Position numbers and translations under genes: made by a program | Shown here: piece after piece, positions 60,580-64,000 of the stretch | Position numbering within the stretch: the first letter of the stretch is position 1 | How the letters are laid out: the number at the start of each line of letters is the position of its first letter | Notes under the pieces: model-generated | What the model was told of the DNA's origin: nothing | What the model saw: only the letters and a program-made list of their open reading frames with translations | Databases searched by the model: none | Source of the DNA: JAUIKM01 sp964445695 | GTDB taxonomy: Bacteria; Bacteroidota; Ignavibacteria; Kapaibacteriales; UBA7675 | DNA length: 64,000 nucleotides | Reading direction: 5' to 3' | Assembly (NCBI GenBank): GCA_964445695.1 | Contig: CAYULF010000008.1 | Coordinates: 1-64,000, forward strand

Positions 60580-62603
60580 ACCGATTCACTCCTCGTCTGA
60601 TTGCTCTTGTTGGTTTGCTGATCTGTTGCTGTGTCTCGTCTCTGCGCGCCGATAGTTTGAGCGTGGCGCGTTACGGCCTGTTTGCCGGCGGCAACGTCAA
60701 TATGCATTCGGCCGGCTTCGCCGCACTGCCCGGAGTGGCCAACTGCTGCCCCGAGTTTCAGTCGGGCGGCGGCGGCGGTTTTGCCGCCGGACTGGTGTAT
60801 GAATTTCCCTTTCTGGATGCATTTGAGTTGAGCGCTCGCGCCGGCCTTTCCACCCGCGGCGCCAGACTGACGGAAGAAGAGGCTGTGCTGCTCGGCATCG
60901 ATGGTCAGTCCTACAACGGCCTCGTTGAACACAGCATCGACGCCGGATTTACGGTGCTGGCGATCGAGCCGCTGGCGGTGCTGCCGCTGGGCGGTGGTTT
61001 TGACGCGCTCGCCGGATTTGATCTTGGCCTGGTGCTGTCCAACAATTTTGAGCAGCAGGAACAACTGTTGCAGCCCTCCAATCGCGGCGTCTTCGACAAC
61101 GGCAGCCGCGTGCGCAATCAGGCCGCAGGTGACATTCCGGACGCCGCAGGTCTGCTTATGGGTCTCGACGTCGGCCTGCGTTATCGCGTTCCGCTGGACG
61201 AAGCCGGCAGCTGGACGGCAGCGCCGGAGGCGCTCTTCAGCTATGGCCTGACGCCGCTGGTGAGCGGCCTGGACTGGAACGTGAACACTCTGCGTCTGGG
61301 CGTGGCTGTCCTGTATCGTCCGTCCCGCAGCGAGTCCGTCATGCCGCCGCCGCCCGTACAGCCCAGGCCGTCGCAACCGATTGCCGCCAAACCGCCCGCG
61401 CCCGAACCCGACCTTCCGCCGGTGCTGGACGCCTCTCTGAGGGCGCGCGCCGTCGGCTCGTATGGCGCAATGAGCGACACACTGCACGTGCGCGTCGATG
61501 AGATTTCGACGACGGTGGGGCAGCCCCTGCTGCCGTTTGTGTTTTTTGACGACGGTTCGTCCACTTTGCCCATGCGCTACGAGCGCCTGAACCGCAGTGA
61601 GACCGATGATTTTTCCGAGGACAGCCTTTATCGGCTGACAGCACTGCAACGCTATCGGCACGTGCTCAACATCATCGGCAAGCGTCTGCGCGACAAACCG
61701 ACGGCTACAATCGAGATTCGCGGCTACAACGCCGATCGCGGCGCAGAAAAGAATGGCCGCGCCCTGAGCCGCGGCCGCGCCGAAGCCGTGCGCGAATACC
61801 TCTGGGATACCTGGAATATCGAACCGCGCCGCATGAAGGTCGGCGCGGGAACGCTGCCGCCCGACTTCTCCAATCCGGATCACGTCGACGGACAGGCGGA
61901 AAACCGCCGCGTTGAAATCACTTCGAACGACTGGGATGTTCTCGGGCCGCTCATGCTCGAAGAATTCGATCGCTCAGTCACGCCGGCCTCCATGGCGCTC
62001 TATCCCCAGATCGAAGCCGAAGCCGGCGTCGACAGCTACGAAATGATGGTATACGACGGCGATCGGATTATCCGCCGCGTCGGCGACGTCGGCGTCGTGC
62101 AGGATTCCGTGCTGGTCGACCTGCCCGACAGTCTGTTCTACACCGGCCGTCCCGACCTGCGCTACGAGATGGCCGTGGCCGACAAAACCGGTCAGAGTTT
62201 TCTGACACCGGTCGGCAGCATGCCGGTAGCAACGGAGTTCAACCGCTCGCAGCTGTTTGAAGGCGGCGTGGAGGTCGGTCTGGAGCGCTACAGCCTCGTG
62301 GTGTTTCCCTTCAATCGCGCCACGCTCAATGCCGCCAACCTCGACATGATCGAGTTTGTGCGGGATCGCCTGACGCCGGAGTCCAGAGTCATCGTGCGCG
62401 GTTATTCCGACCGCATGGGAGAGGCCGACTACAACGAAGAGCTGTCCTTCCGTCGCGCCGACGCCGTGGCGCACGCTCTTGGCGCCGGCGACGCCGTGGT
62501 GCAGGGAATCGGCGAGAGCGTTCTGCTGCACGACAACAGTCTGCCCGAAGGCCGCCTGTACAGCCGTTCGGTTGTGGTGCTGGTAAAATCACCGAAACAC
62601 TGA
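60576..62603 (+). CDS. Outer-membrane protein with two OmpA-like domains
   Basis: A 675-residue protein. The TTG start at 60576 overlaps the previous stop (TTGA) and has a strong GGAGGTG five to six bases upstream. The signal peptide is 'NRFTPRLIALVGLLICCCVS'. Residues about 25-245 look like an eight-stranded barrel ('LSVARYGLFAGGNVNMHSAG', 'ELSARAGLSTRGARL'). After a Pro-rich linker (about 255-280) comes a first OmpA-like domain (about 310-450, 'ATIEIRGYNADRGAEKNGRA', 'AENRRVEITSND'). A beta-rich insert is followed by a second OmpA-like domain (about 575-675, 'RVIVRGYSDRMGEADYNEEL', 'FRRADAVAHALG'). Two such domains in one chain are unusual. Coupling to the T9SS-type protein suggests it anchors or receives it. 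Confidence 0.88.
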   Translation: MNRFTPRLIALVGLLICCCVSSLRADSLSVARYGLFAGGNVNMHSAGFAALPGVANCCPEFQSGGGGGFAAGLVYEFPFLDAFELSARAGLSTRGARLTEEEAVLLGIDGQSYNGLVEHSIDAGFTVLAIEPLAVLPLGGGFDALAGFDLGLVLSNNFEQQEQLLQPSNRGVFDNGSRVRNQAAGDIPDAAGLLMGLDVGLRYRVPLDEAGSWTAAPEALFSYGLTPLVSGLDWNVNTLRLGVAVLYRPSRSESVMPPPPVQPRPSQPIAAKPPAPEPDLPPVLDASLRARAVGSYGAMSDTLHVRVDEISTTVGQPLLPFVFFDDGSSTLPMRYERLNRSETDDFSEDSLYRLTALQRYRHVLNIIGKRLRDKPTATIEIRGYNADRGAEKNGRALSRGRAEAVREYLWDTWNIEPRRMKVGAGTLPPDFSNPDHVDGQAENRRVEITSNDWDVLGPLMLEEFDRSVTPASMALYPQIEAEAGVDSYEMMVYDGDRIIRRVGDVGVVQDSVLVDLPDSLFYTGRPDLRYEMAVADKTGQSFLTPVGSMPVATEFNRSQLFEGGVEVGLERYSLVVFPFNRATLNAANLDMIEFVRDRLTPESRVIVRGYSDRMGEADYNEELSFRRADAVAHALGAGDAVVQGIGESVLLHDNSLPEGRLYSRSVVVLVKSPKH

Positions 62604-62873
62604 CGGCTTCCTGCACGCTGACAAACAAAAGAAAAAAGCCGCCGAAACGACAGTGAGGCAAGGCGTCAAGGGAAAGATTGCGCGCGCTGCCCCTGCGGCC
62701 GAATCGTCGCGATCTATGAGAAGAGCAAAGCCTGCGATATATTTGCCGGTGGAATGCCGGTCCGGCGCTGCGATTCCATCCAATGCCGGCGGCCGGCGCT
62801 TTGGCGCTGCCGGTCACATCGAAGCGGGCGGCAATCGTCATCTCCACACGAACAAAACGGCGCGGGAGCGGAC
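62604..62873. other. Intergenic region with a GACAAACAA-element copy
   Basis: No gene recognised. It starts with a clear plus-strand copy of the dispersed element (CTGACAAACAAAAG from 62618 followed by AAAAAAGCCGCCGAAACG), 15 bases past the stop of the OmpA gene. Confidence 0.45.
62617..62665 (+). repeat. Dispersed GACAAACAA element, copy after the double-OmpA gene
   Basis: GCTGACAAACAAAAGAAA then AAAGCCGCCGAAACG and GAGGCAAGGCGTC. Confidence 0.55.
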
Positions 62874-63410
62874 ATGAAACTTCTCTGGAAAATTGTGATC
62901 GGTGCGGTCTCCGTGCTGCTGGTGCTTTACATTATCAGCTTCTTTTTGCCCTCGGAGTTTCACATCGAGCGGCGCATGCAGTTCAGCGCCGACGCGCCGA
63001 CGGTTTTTAACAAGGTCGTCGACCTGCAACAATGGCCGCGCTGGTGTCCGTTTGATCTGCAGGACAGCACTGTTGAAACCTCGTTTTCGGCCGACAGCCG
63101 TGGCGCCGGCGCCTGGGTGCGTTGGACGGATACGCGCCGCAGCGACGGTCGCATTACTATCGTGTCGTTGGCCGAAAACAAATCGATCGATCTGGCGATC
63201 GAATTCGGCGCGGTTGAACCCGAAACCGGCCCCGTTAACTCGACCTTCAGCTTTGCTTCCGGTTCCAACGGCAGCATGGTTGTCTGGAGTTTCTGGGGTG
63301 AAGTCAACGGCCCCGTTGAACGTTATCTTGGACTGTTTATCGACAGTCAGCTGGGCGCGCGTTTTGAACAAAGCCTCGCCGACCTGCAGGATCAGCTGGA
63401 ATCTCCCTGA
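62874..63410 (+). CDS. SRPBCC-fold protein with N-terminal membrane helix
   Basis: A 178-residue protein. An N-terminal hydrophobic helix (about 5-24, 'IVIGAVSVLLVLYIISFFLP') is followed by a START/polyketide-cyclase-type domain: 'FHIERRMQFSADAPTVFNKV', 'DLQQWPRWCPFDLQDSTVET', 'GAGAWVRWTDTRRSDGRITI' and 'YLGLFIDSQLGARFEQSLAD'. Such proteins bind lipids or other hydrophobic ligands; the ligand is unknown. The Met at 62874 follows CGGGAGCGGAC. It is 29 bases before the hydrolase gene. Confidence 0.87.
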   Translation: MKLLWKIVIGAVSVLLVLYIISFFLPSEFHIERRMQFSADAPTVFNKVVDLQQWPRWCPFDLQDSTVETSFSADSRGAGAWVRWTDTRRSDGRITIVSLAENKSIDLAIEFGAVEPETGPVNSTFSFASGSNGSMVVWSFWGEVNGPVERYLGLFIDSQLGARFEQSLADLQDQLESP

Positions 63411-63439
63411 ACGACGCCCGTTTAACCCACTTAATCACT

Positions 63440-64000
63440 ATGATGCAACACACGGCTCTTCGCGGCGGCGCTCCGCACAGGTTTATTAAACAAGGGTGGC
63501 GGTCTCTGCTGCTCCTGAGCGCAACTCTGATTTGTTTAATCGTTGCCGATCTCTCCGCACAAGGCCAGGCATCCACGCCGCAGGACCGCTCCACGCCGCT
63601 GGGCATCGGGATGGAAGGCTACGACTACCCCTATCAGCTCCGCTACTTCGACCTGGTGATAGAGGGCAAGCAGGTTCGCATGGCCTACGGCGATATTAAA
63701 CCTGCGGCCAATTCAAACGGGCAGTCCGTTCTGTTGCTGCACGGTCGCGACTTCTACGGCGCGTACTGGGACAACACAATTCGCTTTTTAACAAAAAGCG
63801 GCTATCGCGTCATCGTGCCCGATCAGATCGGCTTCGGCAAATCGACCAAACCAAATATTCACTATTCATTTCAACGGCTGGCGTACAACACAAAACTGCT
63901 GTTGGACGAACTGGGAATTGAATACTGCGCGGTTATCGGTCACTCGATGGGCGGCATGCTGGCCACGCGTTTTGCGCTGATGTACCCGAGCACGACCACG
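63440..64000 (+). CDS. Alpha/beta hydrolase, cut by the right window edge
   Basis: The first 187 residues of a longer gene; it is open to the window end. Two Met codons start it. A signal peptide or anchor ('SLLLLSATLICLIVADLSAQ') precedes the fold: 'RYFDLVIEGKQVRMAYGDI', the oxyanion turn 'VLLLHGRDFYGAYWDN', 'VIVPDQIGFGKSTKP' and the nucleophile elbow 'VIGHSMGGMLATRF'. The Asp and His of the triad would lie outside the window. The signal and HGRDF turn suggest an exported hydrolase of unknown substrate. It probably shares a transcript with the SRPBCC gene. Confidence 0.92.
   Translation, partial: MMQHTALRGGAPHRFIKQGWRSLLLLSATLICLIVADLSAQGQASTPQDRSTPLGIGMEGYDYPYQLRYFDLVIEGKQVRMAYGDIKPAANSNGQSVLLLHGRDFYGAYWDNTIRFLTKSGYRVIVPDQIGFGKSTKPNIHYSFQRLAYNTKLLLDELGIEYCAVIGHSMGGMLATRFALMYPSTTT

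Overview
The window reads as chromosomal DNA of a bacterium from the Bacteroidota/Chlorobiota (FCB) side of the tree. Several secreted proteins end in a C-terminal domain of the type IX secretion (T9SS) kind. There are 'choice-of-anchor D', SBBP-propeller and DUF2341 secreted proteins, OmpA-type envelope proteins, an acid-tailed lipoprotein, a 30-residue COX24/bS22-like basic protein next to leuS, and a long Glu/Ala tail on ribosomal protein S16. G+C looks like the high fifties by eye, except one AT-richer patch near 26.1-26.8 kb. No rRNA, tRNA, CRISPR array, transposase or prophage gene was recognised.

Layout. 1-0.8 kb holds no convincing gene. 0.8-4.3 kb (minus strand) carries a spondin-domain lipoprotein, a DUF1761 membrane protein, a VOC-fold protein and an ECF sigma factor. 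4.5-6.7 kb is an OmpR-type response regulator with its histidine kinase. 6.9-10.7 kb (minus) has a small membrane protein and then an Hpt / TolB-like / rimM / trmD / queC run. 10.8-16.1 kb (plus) has ffh, rpsP, a MerR-type regulator, a WD40 propeller protein, a CRD-OmpA protein and a LolA-like protein. 16.5-25.4 kb is a tandem duplication of a divergent two-gene unit: a cytosolic helical-repeat protein facing away from a T9SS-type propeller protein. 25.4-27.7 kb is gene-poor and holds one AT-rich Imm11-like immunity gene. 27.8-36.9 kb holds a thioredoxin-fold protein, gcvT, an envelope protein, ugpQ-like and fmt genes, then an apparent operon hup / TPR protein / COX24-like peptide / leuS / miaE read on the minus strand. 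37.0-40.4 kb has secG, a yqeY-like gene and mutS2. An unknown 254-residue protein follows on the minus strand. 41.9-49.5 kb has accC, alaS, an SDR, purD and a sugar-nucleotide epimerase. 49.7-54.0 kb is a sodium/solute symporter, pgsA-like, ftsY and Memo-family (AmmeMemoRadiSam B) run. ald is on the minus strand at 54.3-55.4 kb. 55.7-62.6 kb encodes three exported proteins, among them a 1248-residue T9SS-type protein translationally coupled to a double-OmpA protein. The right end has an SRPBCC protein and an alpha/beta hydrolase cut by the window edge.

The genes fall into two groups. One is housekeeping: co-translational targeting (ffh, ftsY, secG), tRNA biology (trmD, queC, fmt, miaE, leuS, alaS), ribosome assembly (rimM, rpsP, COX24-like) and DNA upkeep (mutS2, HU). 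The other is an envelope and secretion set with many proteins of unknown job.

The most interesting observations are: the duplicated helical-repeat/propeller pair; a dispersed intergenic element with the core GACAAACAA and an A-rich body; a two-gene arrangement resembling the split parts of the T9SS protein PorE; re-used terminator sequences; and a sharp gene-by-gene mosaic in the density of the tetramer TTAA.
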